In this document: piece after piece, positions 25,040-33,782 of the stretch | Layout of the letters: every line of letters begins with the position of its first letter | Position numbering within the stretch: position 1 is the stretch's first letter | DNA from: an uncultured Flavobacteriales bacterium | GTDB lineage: Bacteria; Bacteroidota; Bacteroidia; Flavobacteriales; Crocinitomicaceae | NCBI GenBank assembly: GCA_946480085.1 | Contig: CAMLHZ010000016.1 | Coordinates: 1 to 63,274 of the forward strand | Reading direction: 5' to 3' | DNA: 63,274 bases | Made by a program: the position numbers and the translations under genes | Notes under the pieces: generated by a model | Databases searched by the model: none | What the model was told of the DNA's origin: nothing | What the model saw: the letters and a program-made list of their open reading frames with translations, nothing else

Positions 25040-26638
25040 TCACTGAAATTTCACCAACAATTCCTCCCATGTCTTTGGTCGAAGTGCAGGATTCCAGCTA
25101 AAGTCTTTCAGGAATTTCATGGTTTCTTCAATCTGGTTCATGGGATAAAAATGACCATCAGGCTGATTAATGAACGAAACTCGTTTTACTTCTCCTGAAT
25201 CGAGGTAAACAACAAATTTACCTGCCACCAGGTAGTTCAATCCTTTTCGTTGAATGATTGTCGCAGAATCTGTCTTCTTTTCTTGTTCTGGATAATAGAT
25301 CAATGAAGCGCTTGAAATGATTTCCGCTTTCACCAATTCATGATCCTCCTTCGGTTTTTTCTGAAAATATGCCCAGATTTCCTTGCCCGACATTTGGTTG
25401 TAATACTTTTCGGTAGAATCAACCAGACTGGCTGCGAATGCATTGTTGCGCAAATGAAGTTTATCAATGATCGTATCATTTTTCATGTATACCGTTACAG
25501 TATCGCCATGAAGTTCAGAATTTTTACTCCAAAAATAGGGTGTTCCGAAGAGGTCAATCCGCAGTGAGCCTTTGTCGTAAACTAAACTATCGGCTTTTGC
25601 CTGAAGCTGTCGATTATACATTCTAACATCTTTGTATCCCGTAACTCGCTGCGTTTTTTGTAACGAATCTCTATGGTGGAAAAGTGTGTCCGCGCGAACG
25701 TATAATGTATCTGAACCTTTCTTCAGAATAGCCAATGGAAAATCGGTTGCAATATCCAGATGATTTATTTCGTCACTTTTGACAAATCCCCCTCTGAGTT
25801 CCAGTTTTTGAACGGTATCAATAAGAATTACATTTCCTCTTCCAATGGCAAGTTTTAGTTTTGGAGCGTAGTACAAACTGTCGCCACTAATGAATTTCCC
25901 CTCGTCTTCAATTCGTGCGTTCTTCTGTAAAACACCTTCTTCGGTTTGAACATCATACCATCCTGAAGAACAATACATTTTTGTTTCCTTAGGCGGGATT
26001 TCTCCGGGTTTCTTTTGGGTTATGACGGTTGGTCCTTTGAAGAAAACCCGATGAATCAGATAGTTGTAGTGAAGCGTGTCAGTGGTCATTTTCAGGTTTT
26101 CGCTCTTATAAACTACATTTCCACTGAAAAACGATTCTTCCGTGTTGGGATAAAAGTAGCCAACTCTACTTGTCAATACTTCTTTTGTGCCGATGTTTTC
26201 AATCTTTCCGCCATGTCGATAAATGGCTTTAGATGATTTTGCATCGTATTCCAGCGTATCAGTTGTGAGTTTGTATTCCCTGTCCCGAACGCGGACATTT
26301 CCCCAAAGTTTGGCTTTTCTTGTTTTTCCATTATAATAAAGCGAATCACAAAACAAGTTTAATGAATCACGCTTATTCAACTGAACTCTGCTGTAAACCC
26401 ATAGTTCCTGTGTTCGTCGTTTCAGGTGCGCCGAATCACAATACATGATGTTCCCTTGATAAGTGAAAACCAATGTCCCTGTAAGTCGTTCTAAACCTGA
26501 GCGTTCGTCGTATGAAAGACGTTTTGAGCCTGGAAGCAATTGCAGCCAATCGCCCTGTGCGAATGAAAACTGGTCAAACACAAAAAATGCGCTAACGAGT
26601 AGCGCAATTTTTAAAAAGTATGTGTTTGACTTTGTCAT
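25040..26638 (-). CDS. OstA-like protein (LptA/LptD-N-like)
   Basis: 532 residues: signal peptide (to SFAQG), then an extended beta-jellyroll array of the OstA type, with repeated units of the form Y-x-G-N-x-x-Y-C-D-S-A, FCDSLYYNGKTRKAKLWGNV, LTTDTLEYDAKSSKAIYRHG and VYKSENLKMTTDTLHYN. In Bacteroidota OstA-like proteins take the periplasmic LPS-bridge role of LptA. It starts the base after the purA stop codon, so expression is coupled to fur-STAS-purA. No barrel domain of LptD follows. Confidence 0.85.
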   Translation of the reverse strand: MTKSNTYFLKIALLVSAFFVFDQFSFAQGDWLQLLPGSKRLSYDERSGLERLTGTLVFTYQGNIMYCDSAHLKRRTQELWVYSRVQLNKRDSLNLFCDSLYYNGKTRKAKLWGNVRVRDREYKLTTDTLEYDAKSSKAIYRHGGKIENIGTKEVLTSRVGYFYPNTEESFFSGNVVYKSENLKMTTDTLHYNYLIHRVFFKGPTVITQKKPGEIPPKETKMYCSSGWYDVQTEEGVLQKNARIEDEGKFISGDSLYYAPKLKLAIGRGNVILIDTVQKLELRGGFVKSDEINHLDIATDFPLAILKKGSDTLYVRADTLFHHRDSLQKTQRVTGYKDVRMYNRQLQAKADSLVYDKGSLRIDLFGTPYFWSKNSELHGDTVTVYMKNDTIIDKLHLRNNAFAASLVDSTEKYYNQMSGKEIWAYFQKKPKEDHELVKAEIISSASLIYYPEQEKKTDSATIIQRKGLNYLVAGKFVVYLDSGEVKRVSFINQPDGHFYPMNQIEETMKFLKDFSWNPALRPKTWEELLVKFQ

Positions 26639-27910
26639 TTATCGTGTTGCCAATGTTTGTTTACGATCCGGTCCAACAGAAACGGTTGTAATTGGCACTT
26701 CCAAATGTTGTTCCAAATATTTCACGTAGGCTTTTAATTCTTCAGGAGCGTCATTGTAAGAAGACAATCCTGTCAAATCTTTATTCCATCCTTTAATATC
26801 TTCGTAAATTGGTTCAATAGTCACGCCATCAATATCGTAAGGAAGGTGGTCCATTTCTACGCCATCCACTTTGTATTTCACACAAGCCCGAATAGTGTCA
26901 AATTTATCCAATACGTCAGCCTTCATCATTGAAAGTTCAGAAACTCCATTGATCATGATCGCAAATTTCATTGCAGGAATATCTATCCAACCACATCTAC
27001 GTGGACGACCAGTTGTAGAACCGAATTCACGACCTTCCTGACGGATTTTTTCTCCAACTTCATCTTCCAATTCAGTAGGGAATGGTCCGGAACCAACGCG
27101 AGTACAGTAAGCTTTGAAAATTCCAATTACGTTTCCAATACGTGTTGGTGCAACTCCTAATCCTGTACAAGTTCCTGCAGTAATGGTGTTGGAAGATGTT
27201 ACAAATGGGTAAGTTCCGAAGTCGATGTCCAACATGGTTCCTTGTGCACCTTCAGCAAGAATTTTTTTACCAGCTTTCAATGCGTCGTTCATGTAATGCT
27301 CAGAATCAACAGCATGAAGGTTTTTTAATAGTTGAATACTCTCCATCCAAGGACCTTCTAGTTCCTCTAGATTGTATTCAAATCCATCAAAATGCTTTAG
27401 CATATTCTTGTGTTTCTCAACAAGAATGTCATATTTTTCTTTGAAGTTAGTCATGAAAATATCACCAACTCTAAGTCCGTTACGTCCAGTTTTATCCATG
27501 TAAGTTGGACCAATTCCCTTCAAAGTAGAGCCAATTTTGTTTTTACCTTTTGCCGCTTCAGATGCTGCATCTAACAAACGGTGAGTTGGTAAGATTAGAT
27601 GTGCTCTTTTGGAAATGACCAATCGGTTTTTAATATCGATATTGAACGGAGCCAATTTCTCCAATTCCTTTTGGAAGATAACCGGATCAATTACTACTCC
27701 GTTTCCAATCAGGTTTACAACATTACTGTGAAAAATTCCGGAAGGGATAGTATGTAAAACATGTTTTATCCCCTCAAATTCAAGTGTGTGACCAGCGTTT
27801 GGTCCACCCTGAAAACGAGCAATTATGTCATAGGTAGGAGTAAGAACGTCAACGATTTTCCCTTTTCCTTCGTCTCCCCATTGTAAGCCTAAAAGTACAT
27901 CTACTTTCAT
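26639..27910 (-). CDS. purA: Adenylosuccinate synthetase
   Basis: 423 residues, full length. GTP-binding and catalytic N-terminus LLGLQWGDEGKGKIVD, GGPNAGHT, the IMP region GTYPFVTSSNTITAGTCTGLG and the GSTTGRPRRCGWID segment are all present. It converts IMP, aspartate and GTP to adenylosuccinate, the first committed step to AMP. It lies 5 bases after the STAS gene and directly abuts the OstA-like gene. Confidence 0.98.
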   Translation of the reverse strand: MKVDVLLGLQWGDEGKGKIVDVLTPTYDIIARFQGGPNAGHTLEFEGIKHVLHTIPSGIFHSNVVNLIGNGVVIDPVIFQKELEKLAPFNIDIKNRLVISKRAHLILPTHRLLDAASEAAKGKNKIGSTLKGIGPTYMDKTGRNGLRVGDIFMTNFKEKYDILVEKHKNMLKHFDGFEYNLEELEGPWMESIQLLKNLHAVDSEHYMNDALKAGKKILAEGAQGTMLDIDFGTYPFVTSSNTITAGTCTGLGVAPTRIGNVIGIFKAYCTRVGSGPFPTELEDEVGEKIRQEGREFGSTTGRPRRCGWIDIPAMKFAIMINGVSELSMMKADVLDKFDTIRACVKYKVDGVEMDHLPYDIDGVTIEPIYEDIKGWNKDLTGLSSYNDAPEELKAYVKYLEQHLEVPITTVSVGPDRKQTLATR

Positions 27911-27915
27911 ATTGT

Positions 27916-28260
27916 TTAATTAAAGCTTGTCAGTGCGTTTTCCACTGAATCATAGCTGGTAAAAATTTCGTTTAATTTTGATAGATTGAAGAGTTTCTCA
28001 ACTCCCGGTTGAAGATTTGCTAATCTGCAATCTCCACCTTTACTTCTGGATTTGGTAAGCAGTCGAACAAAGAAGTTTAATCCTGTTGAATTGCAATATT
28101 CCAAATCCGAGCAATCGCAAACAACGTTGATGTTTCCTGCGGCAATTGACTTTTCTACACCTTCCATGATCTGAGCAATATCATCACTTCCAACCATTCT
28201 TCCTGAAAGCAAAATAACTACGCAAGAACCTTGCGTTTGAAGTTGAAAAGTTGCGCTCAT
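27916..28260 (-). CDS. STAS-domain anti-sigma factor antagonist
   Basis: 114 residues, a complete SpoIIAA-like STAS domain: CVVILLSGRMVGSDDI at the start, then VVCDCSDLEYCNSTGLNFFV, where Ser58 occupies the phosphorylated position, and a C-terminal helix. Such proteins bind an anti-sigma or switch kinase in their unphosphorylated form. No kinase or phosphatase partner gene is near; the gene is sandwiched tightly between fur (0-base gap) and purA (5-base gap). Confidence 0.85.
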   Translation of the reverse strand: MSATFQLQTQGSCVVILLSGRMVGSDDIAQIMEGVEKSIAAGNINVVCDCSDLEYCNSTGLNFFVRLLTKSRSKGGDCRLANLQPGVEKLFNLSKLNEIFTSYDSVENALTSFN

Positions 28261-28713
28261 TTAATCTTGATTTTGATCTGCGTTTTTGACAGCATAGAAG
28301 TACAAGGAATGGTGTTGTATTTTCACACCAAAGACTTCTTCGATTGTAGCTTTTATATTCTGAATTCTCGGATCACAAAACTCAATGACTTCCCCGGTAT
28401 CTGTTACAATAACGTGATCATGCTGTTTTGAACCGTGAGATTTCTCGAATTGCGCCAGATTTTTCCCGAACTGATGTTTGCGAACAAGATTGCATGCTAA
28501 TAATAATTCGATTGTGTTGTACAGGGTTGCTCGACTTACACGGTAATTCTGATTCTTCATTTTGATATACAAAGACTCGATGTCGAAATGACCTGTGTAA
28601 GCGTAAATTTCTGCTAGTATGGCAAAGCGCTCAGGTGTTTTCCTGTGACCGTTTTGCTCCAAATAAGCGGAGAAAATGTTTCGAACCGTAAGCTGCAATT
28701 CTTCTTGTTGCAT
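28261..28713 (-). CDS. Fur-family transcriptional regulator
   Basis: 150 residues with the Fur winged-helix ([52 protein letters not shown]) and dimer/metal domain ([22 protein letters not shown]). The C-x-x-C pair that holds the structural zinc in many Fur proteins is replaced by VTDT, though the His/Asp regulatory metal ligands look intact. Metal specificity (Fe, Zn, Mn or peroxide) cannot be assigned. First gene of the fur-STAS-purA-ostA unit. Confidence 0.9.
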   Translation of the reverse strand: MQQEELQLTVRNIFSAYLEQNGHRKTPERFAILAEIYAYTGHFDIESLYIKMKNQNYRVSRATLYNTIELLLACNLVRKHQFGKNLAQFEKSHGSKQHDHVIVTDTGEVIEFCDPRIQNIKATIEEVFGVKIQHHSLYFYAVKNADQNQD

Positions 28714-28731
28714 CTGTCGCTAGTTAAGTGG

Positions 28732-28739
28732 CAAAATTA
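28732..28739 (-). promoter_or_regulatory. -7 box of the fur operon
   Basis: TAATTTTG on the minus strand, exact TAnnTTTG match, ending 18 bases before the fur ATG. No TTG at a good distance. Confidence 0.45.
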
Positions 28740-28874
28740 GTGATATTTCCAAGAATAAACGGAACAACTATAAGGATTTATCAACTAAATGTGAACAATT
28801 GAATTATTAATTATCAAAGACGCAATTATCAAGGATTGACAGAGCTTGCTAATTGATAATTCAGCCATTGCTAA

Positions 28875-31103
28875 TTATTCCTTGTGGTCTTCCATGATGT
28901 CCCAGCGTTCCACGCGTTTCACACCTTCCACCAATTCGAATTTGCGCATTAATGTGTCTAAATGTTCGGTATCGAATACTAAAACGCGAATTTTCCCTTC
29001 GAATAAGCCATCATTGGCTTCAAACGAAATACTTTTCATATTCACATTCAACTCATTCGAAATAACTTCTGTGATCTTATTTACGATTCCAACATCATCA
29101 ATTCCAATTAAACGAATAGCCGCTACGCGTTCAACCAATTCCTGACTTTGCCAGCGCGCTTTTACACATCTGTAAGCCATTTTAGATTGCAGGTGTTCTG
29201 CATTTGGACAATTGTTTCTGTGAACTTTAATCCCTTCCGAAATAGTGATGAAACCAAAAACCGGATCTCCTGGAATTGGATTACAGCAACGTGCCATTTG
29301 GTACTGAATATTCTTGAAATCTTCACCGATAATGATAACGTCTTCCTTTTTGTTGATTTTTGGGTAAACGTCTAGTTCGTGTCGATCTTTATTGGAGTTG
29401 TTTGAAGTTTTCTTTTCTAACTGAAGTAAGCCGTTGTTGTTTTCTAACTCTCGAAGTTTAGAAAGATCCAATTTGCTTTTGGCTACACGAATGTACAAAT
29501 CTGTAGCTGATGAGATTCCGTAGAAACGCTCTAAAACAGTAATGTTCTCGGAAGTCATTCGGATGTTGTGCTGCTTGAATTTACGCTCAAGGATTTCTTT
29601 ACCATCCATTGCGATTTGCTTGCGTTCGTCGTTTAACGCCGACTTAATCTTTTGTCGTGCTTTAGCTGTTCCAACAATTCGCAACCATTCATCGTGTGGT
29701 TTTTGTTTGGCAGAGGTAATAATCTCTAACTGGTCACCATTTTGTAATTGGTAACTCAACGGAACCAAACGGTTATTCACTTTTGCGCCAATACACTTGT
29801 TTCCAATATCAGAGTGAATATCGTAAGCGAAATCCAGAATTGTAGAGTTTACAGGAAGTACACGCAGATCTCCTTTAGGAGTAAAGACGTAGATCTCTTC
29901 ATGGAACAGGTTCATTTTGAATTCGTCCAGGAAATCCATCGCATTAACATCCGGATTTTCCAATAACTCGCGAATCTCGGTAATCCAGCGATCGAAAGTA
30001 GAATCGTCTTTATTGTTTTCCTTATAGCGATAGTGAGCTGCCAGACCTTTCTCTGCAATTTCATCCATTCGCTTGGTTCTGATCTGAACTTCCACCCATT
30101 TTCCTTGCGGCGACATTACTGTTGTATGCAACGACTCATATCCATTTGCACGAGGAGTTGAGATCCAATCGCGTAAACGATCTGGGCTTGGCTGATAAAA
30201 ATCGGTGACTATGGAATAAACCCGCCAACAATCCGCTTTTTCCAGGTCTTGTGGCGAATCCAAAATAATTCGGATCGCAAAAAGATCGAAGACTTCTTCG
30301 AAAGGAAGGTCTTTGTTTTGCATTTTTCTCCAGATCGAAGAAATCGACTTCGTTCTTGCCTTGATTTCGAAGTTAAACCCTTCTTTAGCTAATGATTCAC
30401 GAACCGGATGTACAAATCTGCGGATGAAGCGATTACGAACGTCTTGTGTAGATTTTAGTTTTGCCTGAATGTCATTGTATACTTCGGAATCCGTATACAT
30501 CATCGACAAATCTTCCAATTCCGTTTTGATAGAATAGAGTCCCAATCGATGTGCGAGTGGTGCGTACAGGAATTTGGTTTCAGAAGCAATTTTCAATTGT
30601 TGCTCGGGACGCATAGAGTCCAGTGTTCGCATATTGTGTAAGCGATCGGCCAACTTAATCAAAACAACGCGAAGGTCGTCTGAAATCGTTAGGATCATTT
30701 TACGGAAATTCTCTGCCTGAATGCTCGCGTTTTGGTCGAATACCTCAGGTATTTTTGTTAACCCGTCTATGATTCGTCGCGCTTTTTGACCGAATAAATC
30801 CTCGATATCCTGAAGGGAAATATGCGTGTCTTCTACCGTGTCGTGGAGTAGGGCACAAGCAATTGCTGTTGCTCCCAATCCCATTTCTTCAGCACAAATA
30901 CGAGCTACTGCAATGGGGTGATAGATGTAAGGTTCACCTGATTTTCTACGCATTTCTTTATGCGCTTCCACAGAAACGTCGAAAGCCTTGCGAATCAGTT
31001 GCGTATCCTTTCGAGTTCTATTTTTTGTTGCCCGCAATAAACTGCGAAATGCAATTAGAATTTCTTGTCGTTCCTTCTCTAAATCTATCTGTAGTTTTTC
31101 CAT
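28875..31103 (-). CDS. rel: Bifunctional (p)ppGpp synthetase/hydrolase (RelA/SpoT)
   Basis: 742 residues with the full RSH order: HD hydrolase domain (YIYHPIAVARICAEE, ACALLHDTVEDTHIS), synthetase domain (KARTKSISSIWRKMQ, ANGYESLHTTVMSP), TGS domain (VYVFTPKGDLRVLPVNSTIL, FAYDIHSDIGNKCIGAKVNN), a zinc-finger-like region (MARCCNPIPGD, VHRNNCPNAEH) and a C-terminal ACT domain (RLIGIDDVGIVNKITEVIS). The intact HD motif indicates an active hydrolase. It makes and breaks the stringent-response alarmone. Confidence 0.96.
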   Translation of the reverse strand: MEKLQIDLEKERQEILIAFRSLLRATKNRTRKDTQLIRKAFDVSVEAHKEMRRKSGEPYIYHPIAVARICAEEMGLGATAIACALLHDTVEDTHISLQDIEDLFGQKARRIIDGLTKIPEVFDQNASIQAENFRKMILTISDDLRVVLIKLADRLHNMRTLDSMRPEQQLKIASETKFLYAPLAHRLGLYSIKTELEDLSMMYTDSEVYNDIQAKLKSTQDVRNRFIRRFVHPVRESLAKEGFNFEIKARTKSISSIWRKMQNKDLPFEEVFDLFAIRIILDSPQDLEKADCWRVYSIVTDFYQPSPDRLRDWISTPRANGYESLHTTVMSPQGKWVEVQIRTKRMDEIAEKGLAAHYRYKENNKDDSTFDRWITEIRELLENPDVNAMDFLDEFKMNLFHEEIYVFTPKGDLRVLPVNSTILDFAYDIHSDIGNKCIGAKVNNRLVPLSYQLQNGDQLEIITSAKQKPHDEWLRIVGTAKARQKIKSALNDERKQIAMDGKEILERKFKQHNIRMTSENITVLERFYGISSATDLYIRVAKSKLDLSKLRELENNNGLLQLEKKTSNNSNKDRHELDVYPKINKKEDVIIIGEDFKNIQYQMARCCNPIPGDPVFGFITISEGIKVHRNNCPNAEHLQSKMAYRCVKARWQSQELVERVAAIRLIGIDDVGIVNKITEVISNELNVNMKSISFEANDGLFEGKIRVLVFDTEHLDTLMRKFELVEGVKRVERWDIMEDHKE

Positions 31104-31128
31104 TGTGCGTATTCCCAGCTCTGATTTA

Positions 31129-31136
31129 CAAAGATA
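31129..31136 (-). promoter_or_regulatory. -7 box of rel
   Basis: TATCTTTG on the minus strand, an exact match and identical to the boxes before pruA, paaA and fahA; it ends 25 bases before the rel ATG. Confidence 0.5.
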
Positions 31137-31251
31137 CGCTGAAATCTAAAGGATTGAACAGCTTATTTGGGAAGTGTTAACAGTTGGGTGTTAAAGTATT
31201 TGTGAGTAATGGAAATAACATCGACAATATCGATTTTACGAATGCTTTAAG

Positions 31252-31277
31252 AAAAAAAGGATGCCTATTAACATCCT
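31252..31277 (-). terminator. Terminator of the mini-lipoprotein gene
   Basis: Minus strand: AGGATG-TTAATAGG-CATCCT followed by seven T. It starts 17 bases after the stop of the 30-codon reading frame at 31294-31386, which supports that frame being transcribed. Confidence 0.75.
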
Positions 31278-31293
31278 CATCACAATTGGTTAT

Positions 31294-31386
31294 TTATCCT
31301 TTTTCAATTCGATTTTCTTTGGTACAAGAGAAGGTGACTAGTGCAGTTATTAAGATGATGGTTGTTAGTTTAAGTGATCTTTTCAT
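31294..31386 (-). CDS. 30-residue lipoprotein-like small gene
   Basis: ATG at 31386 opens a 30-codon frame: basic start MKRSLK, hydrophobic core LTTIILITALVT, then FSC as a lipobox-like end with Cys21, and a nine-residue charged tail TKENRIEKG. Its first residues resemble those of the neighbouring lipoprotein at 31484-31918 (MKR..., TFVSASCSKEKKIER). It is followed by a good terminator. It could be a real tiny lipoprotein or the stump of a decayed duplicate; the rest of the 380-base gap 31104-31483 shows no other gene. Confidence 0.5.
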   Translation of the reverse strand: MKRSLKLTTIILITALVTFSCTKENRIEKG

Positions 31387-31442
31387 TTATTTAAAATTTG
31401 ATTTTGAAAACGAAATTAGACCGGATATATTTCGAAGCGATC

Positions 31443-31471
31443 AAAAAGAAAGGGACACTAATTGCGTCCCT
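31443..31471 (-). terminator. Terminator of the 31484 lipoprotein gene
   Basis: Minus strand: AGGGAC..GTCCCT stem around GCAATTAGT, followed by TTCTTTTT. Confidence 0.7.
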
Positions 31472-31483
31472 CTCATCTATTTG

Positions 31484-31918
31484 TTAATCTCTTTCTAATT
31501 CAATGGTGTATTCATCTCGGTAATCCGTTCCGCCGTTTGAATATTGATCAATGAGTTGAATGGTCATCTCTTTTTTACTGTCTTCCTTGATTGACCAAAC
31601 CGCTGCGTCGCCATCTTCAATAAAGGTAATGGTGTTCTCTGTATTGCTCCACGTTCCGGCATATGTATAAGTTGTTCCGCCTTGTGTATAGGTTTGGATA
31701 ACCGTTCCGTCATCATCAAAAGTGAAATATCCGATGTCATGATAGCTTGAACTTTCTACTAAAACACCATTTTCGTAAAATTGAGTTTCATAATGTTCAA
31801 TATTCCACTTCCCCGTTTTGCGCGTCAATCGACGTTCAATCTTTTTCTCCTTAGAACAAGATGCGCTAACAAAAGTTACAAGTAACACCATTAGCGACAT
31901 TTGAAGTACTCTTTTCAT
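31484..31918 (-). CDS. Lipocalin-like lipoprotein
   Basis: 144 residues with a lipoprotein signal (TFVSASC, Cys20) and a beta-rich mature domain of the lipocalin-like sort frequent in Bacteroidota (TRKTGKWNIEHYETQFYENG, YFTFDDDGTVIQTY, YAGTWSNTENTITFIEDGD, MTIQLIDQYS). Probably anchored in the membrane facing the periplasm. Function unknown. Monocistronic by its terminator. Confidence 0.7.
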   Translation of the reverse strand: MKRVLQMSLMVLLVTFVSASCSKEKKIERRLTRKTGKWNIEHYETQFYENGVLVESSSYHDIGYFTFDDDGTVIQTYTQGGTTYTYAGTWSNTENTITFIEDGDAAVWSIKEDSKKEMTIQLIDQYSNGGTDYRDEYTIELERD

Positions 31919-31995
31919 AATTTTAGATTTATGTTTTTAGTAATATTTATTTGATTGTGTGCTCACTTCACAAGAATTGCACCAAAAAATAAACG

Positions 31996-32442
31996 TTAGA
32001 GTAAGTTACGATTTCTCCATGAATTGAGACTCATTTCGAACTTGATTTCGCCTTTACCATGTGTTCCGATTTCAGTCCAACCTGATTTCCTGTAAAACTC
32101 TTCCGCTCTTGTGTACGGAGCTGTTCCGAGCCAAACGTTTTCGTTGGTTTTCTCGAAATACCAATCTATCATAATGTCGTGAAGCTTTCTGCCAATTCCT
32201 CGTTTTTCGAAATCGGGATGAAGGAACAATGCCCAGATGTTATTGTCCTTTAGATCAACAATGGAAAAGCCAACAATTTCACCATCAACTTCACAAATCC
32301 AGCCTTTCCCACGTTGAAATAGAAATTCTTCACAATCCTGATCCGTCACCAAGTTGGGATCGGAAAGCGTGTTTTCTTTCACCGAATTCCGCACAACTTG
32401 AATCTGAGGAATATCGTCCAGTTTGGCTTCTCTGATTGTCAA
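31996..32442 (-). CDS. GNAT-family N-acetyltransferase
   Basis: 148 residues with the GNAT fold: N-terminal MTIREAKLDDIPQIQ, the acceptor strand WICEVDGEIVGFSIVDL, the acetyl-CoA pyrophosphate loop WALFLHPDFEKRGIGRKLHD, and the C-terminal RAEEFYRKSGWTEIG. The start is a TTG at 32442; there is no in-frame ATG nearby. It follows fahA by 11 bases and is probably co-transcribed. Substrate unknown. Confidence 0.85.
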   Translation of the reverse strand: MTIREAKLDDIPQIQVVRNSVKENTLSDPNLVTDQDCEEFLFQRGKGWICEVDGEIVGFSIVDLKDNNIWALFLHPDFEKRGIGRKLHDIMIDWYFEKTNENVWLGTAPYTRAEEFYRKSGWTEIGTHGKGEIKFEMSLNSWRNRNLL

Positions 32443-32453
32443 AATGAAGCGGT

Positions 32454-33731
32454 TTATTTCGCTGGTAGAATTTTTCCACTTACTTCACCAAAACCAATAC
32501 GAACTCCATTTTTTTCAGAGAATCCACGCATGATAACGGTGTCACCATCCTGAATAAATTTACGTTCGGTACCATCGCTCATTTGAAGTGGTTTTGTTCC
32601 TTTCCAAGCTAACTCCAACATGGATCCATATGAATCTGGTGTAGGCCCAGAGATTGTTCCGGAACCCATTAAATCTCCACAACGAACATTACACCCGTTT
32701 ACAGTGTGATGTGCTAATTGCTGCGCCATGTTCCAATACATGTATTTAAAGTTCGAAGTACAGATTTTTGTTTCGCCTGCGTTTTCTGGTTGAAGATAAA
32801 CTTCCAATTGAACATCATAACTCAATGCTCCGTTGTATTTCAAATAACTCAATACTTCTGGTTCTTGAGTCGGACCATTCACTTTGAAAGGTTGAAGGGC
32901 GTCAAGAGTCACGATCCATGCTGAAACCGATGACGCGAAGTTCTTCGCTAAGAATGGTCCAAGCGGAACGTATTCCCAGGTTTGAATGTCACGTGCGGAC
33001 CAGTCGTTAAACAAGCATAATCCGAAAATATAGTCTTCTGCTTCAGCAGTTGAAATAGAATCTCCCAATGGTTTTCCATCGAAAGTAATAAACGCCATTT
33101 CCAATTCGAAGTCCAGGTTTCTACAAGGTGCAAAAATGGGATTTTCTTCCGGATTTGGTTTGATCTGTCCTTTTGGTCTGCAAACCGGTTCACCAGATAC
33201 GATCACTGAACTTGCTCTTCCGTGGTATCCAACTGGAATCCAAAGCCAGTTCGGCAGTAAGGCGTTTGCCGGATCACGGAACATTGTTCCAACATTTGTA
33301 GCATGCTCTCTACTTGAATAGAAATCTGTGTAATCTCCAATTTCAACTGGTAGGTGATTTATAATATCAGCAACAGGAATCAAAACCTGATCAACATGGT
33401 GTTGGTTCTTCTGAAAATCCTGATGATTAGCATCAAGTAGTTTTGAAATTCGATTTCTGAGATCTCCAATCGCTTTCTTCCCTTTTTTCATCATTTTGTT
33501 CAAGCTGGTTGAATCAAAATCCGCAGCTTCAAAAGGAAGGTTTTCCATGTAACCGAGTACATACAGCGTTTTCAAGTCGATCACAAAATCACCAATTCTT
33601 GAAGCTACTCTTGGAGTCAAACCATTTCCTGAAATGATTCCGAATGGGATGTTTTGAATTGGGAAATCTGAATTTACCGGTACTTCAACCCACGTTTTAA
33701 GAGCGGGATTATTTGCTGCTATCGTTGACAT
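32454..33731 (-). CDS. fahA: Fumarylacetoacetase
   Basis: 425 residues, full length for fumarylacetoacetate hydrolase, the last step of tyrosine/phenylalanine breakdown (fumarylacetoacetate to fumarate and acetoacetate). Family marks: an SH3-like N-terminal domain, then YTDFYSSREHATNVGTMFR, PVGYHGRASSVIVSG, metal ligands in LDFELEMAFI and FNDWSARDIQTWEYVPLGPF, and the GSGTISGPT loop. The other tyrosine-pathway genes are not in the window. Confidence 0.96.
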   Translation of the reverse strand: MSTIAANNPALKTWVEVPVNSDFPIQNIPFGIISGNGLTPRVASRIGDFVIDLKTLYVLGYMENLPFEAADFDSTSLNKMMKKGKKAIGDLRNRISKLLDANHQDFQKNQHHVDQVLIPVADIINHLPVEIGDYTDFYSSREHATNVGTMFRDPANALLPNWLWIPVGYHGRASSVIVSGEPVCRPKGQIKPNPEENPIFAPCRNLDFELEMAFITFDGKPLGDSISTAEAEDYIFGLCLFNDWSARDIQTWEYVPLGPFLAKNFASSVSAWIVTLDALQPFKVNGPTQEPEVLSYLKYNGALSYDVQLEVYLQPENAGETKICTSNFKYMYWNMAQQLAHHTVNGCNVRCGDLMGSGTISGPTPDSYGSMLELAWKGTKPLQMSDGTERKFIQDGDTVIMRGFSEKNGVRIGFGEVSGKILPAK

Positions 33732-33751
33732 GTGAATATAACTTTGAGAGG

Positions 33752-33759
33752 CAAAGATA
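33752..33759 (-). promoter_or_regulatory. -7 box of fahA
   Basis: TATCTTTG on the minus strand, exact consensus match, ending 20 bases before the fahA ATG. Confidence 0.5.
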
Positions 33760-33782
33760 AATCTTATTCAACCAATAGCCAG

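Noticed and set aside
28790..28880. AT-rich repeated AATTATCAA / ATTGATAATT motifs between fur and rel, considered as a repeat array
   Set aside because: Copies are short, irregular and have no spacer pattern; probably chance AT-rich intergenic DNA.
31184..31498. 104-codon plus-strand frame after rel
   Set aside because: It lies antisense to the mini-lipoprotein and two minus-strand terminators, has no family resemblance and low-complexity composition.
31996..32442. GNAT gene considered broken because it lacks ATG
   Set aside because: The domain is complete from the TTG start and lies 11 bases after fahA, as expected of a coupled gene.
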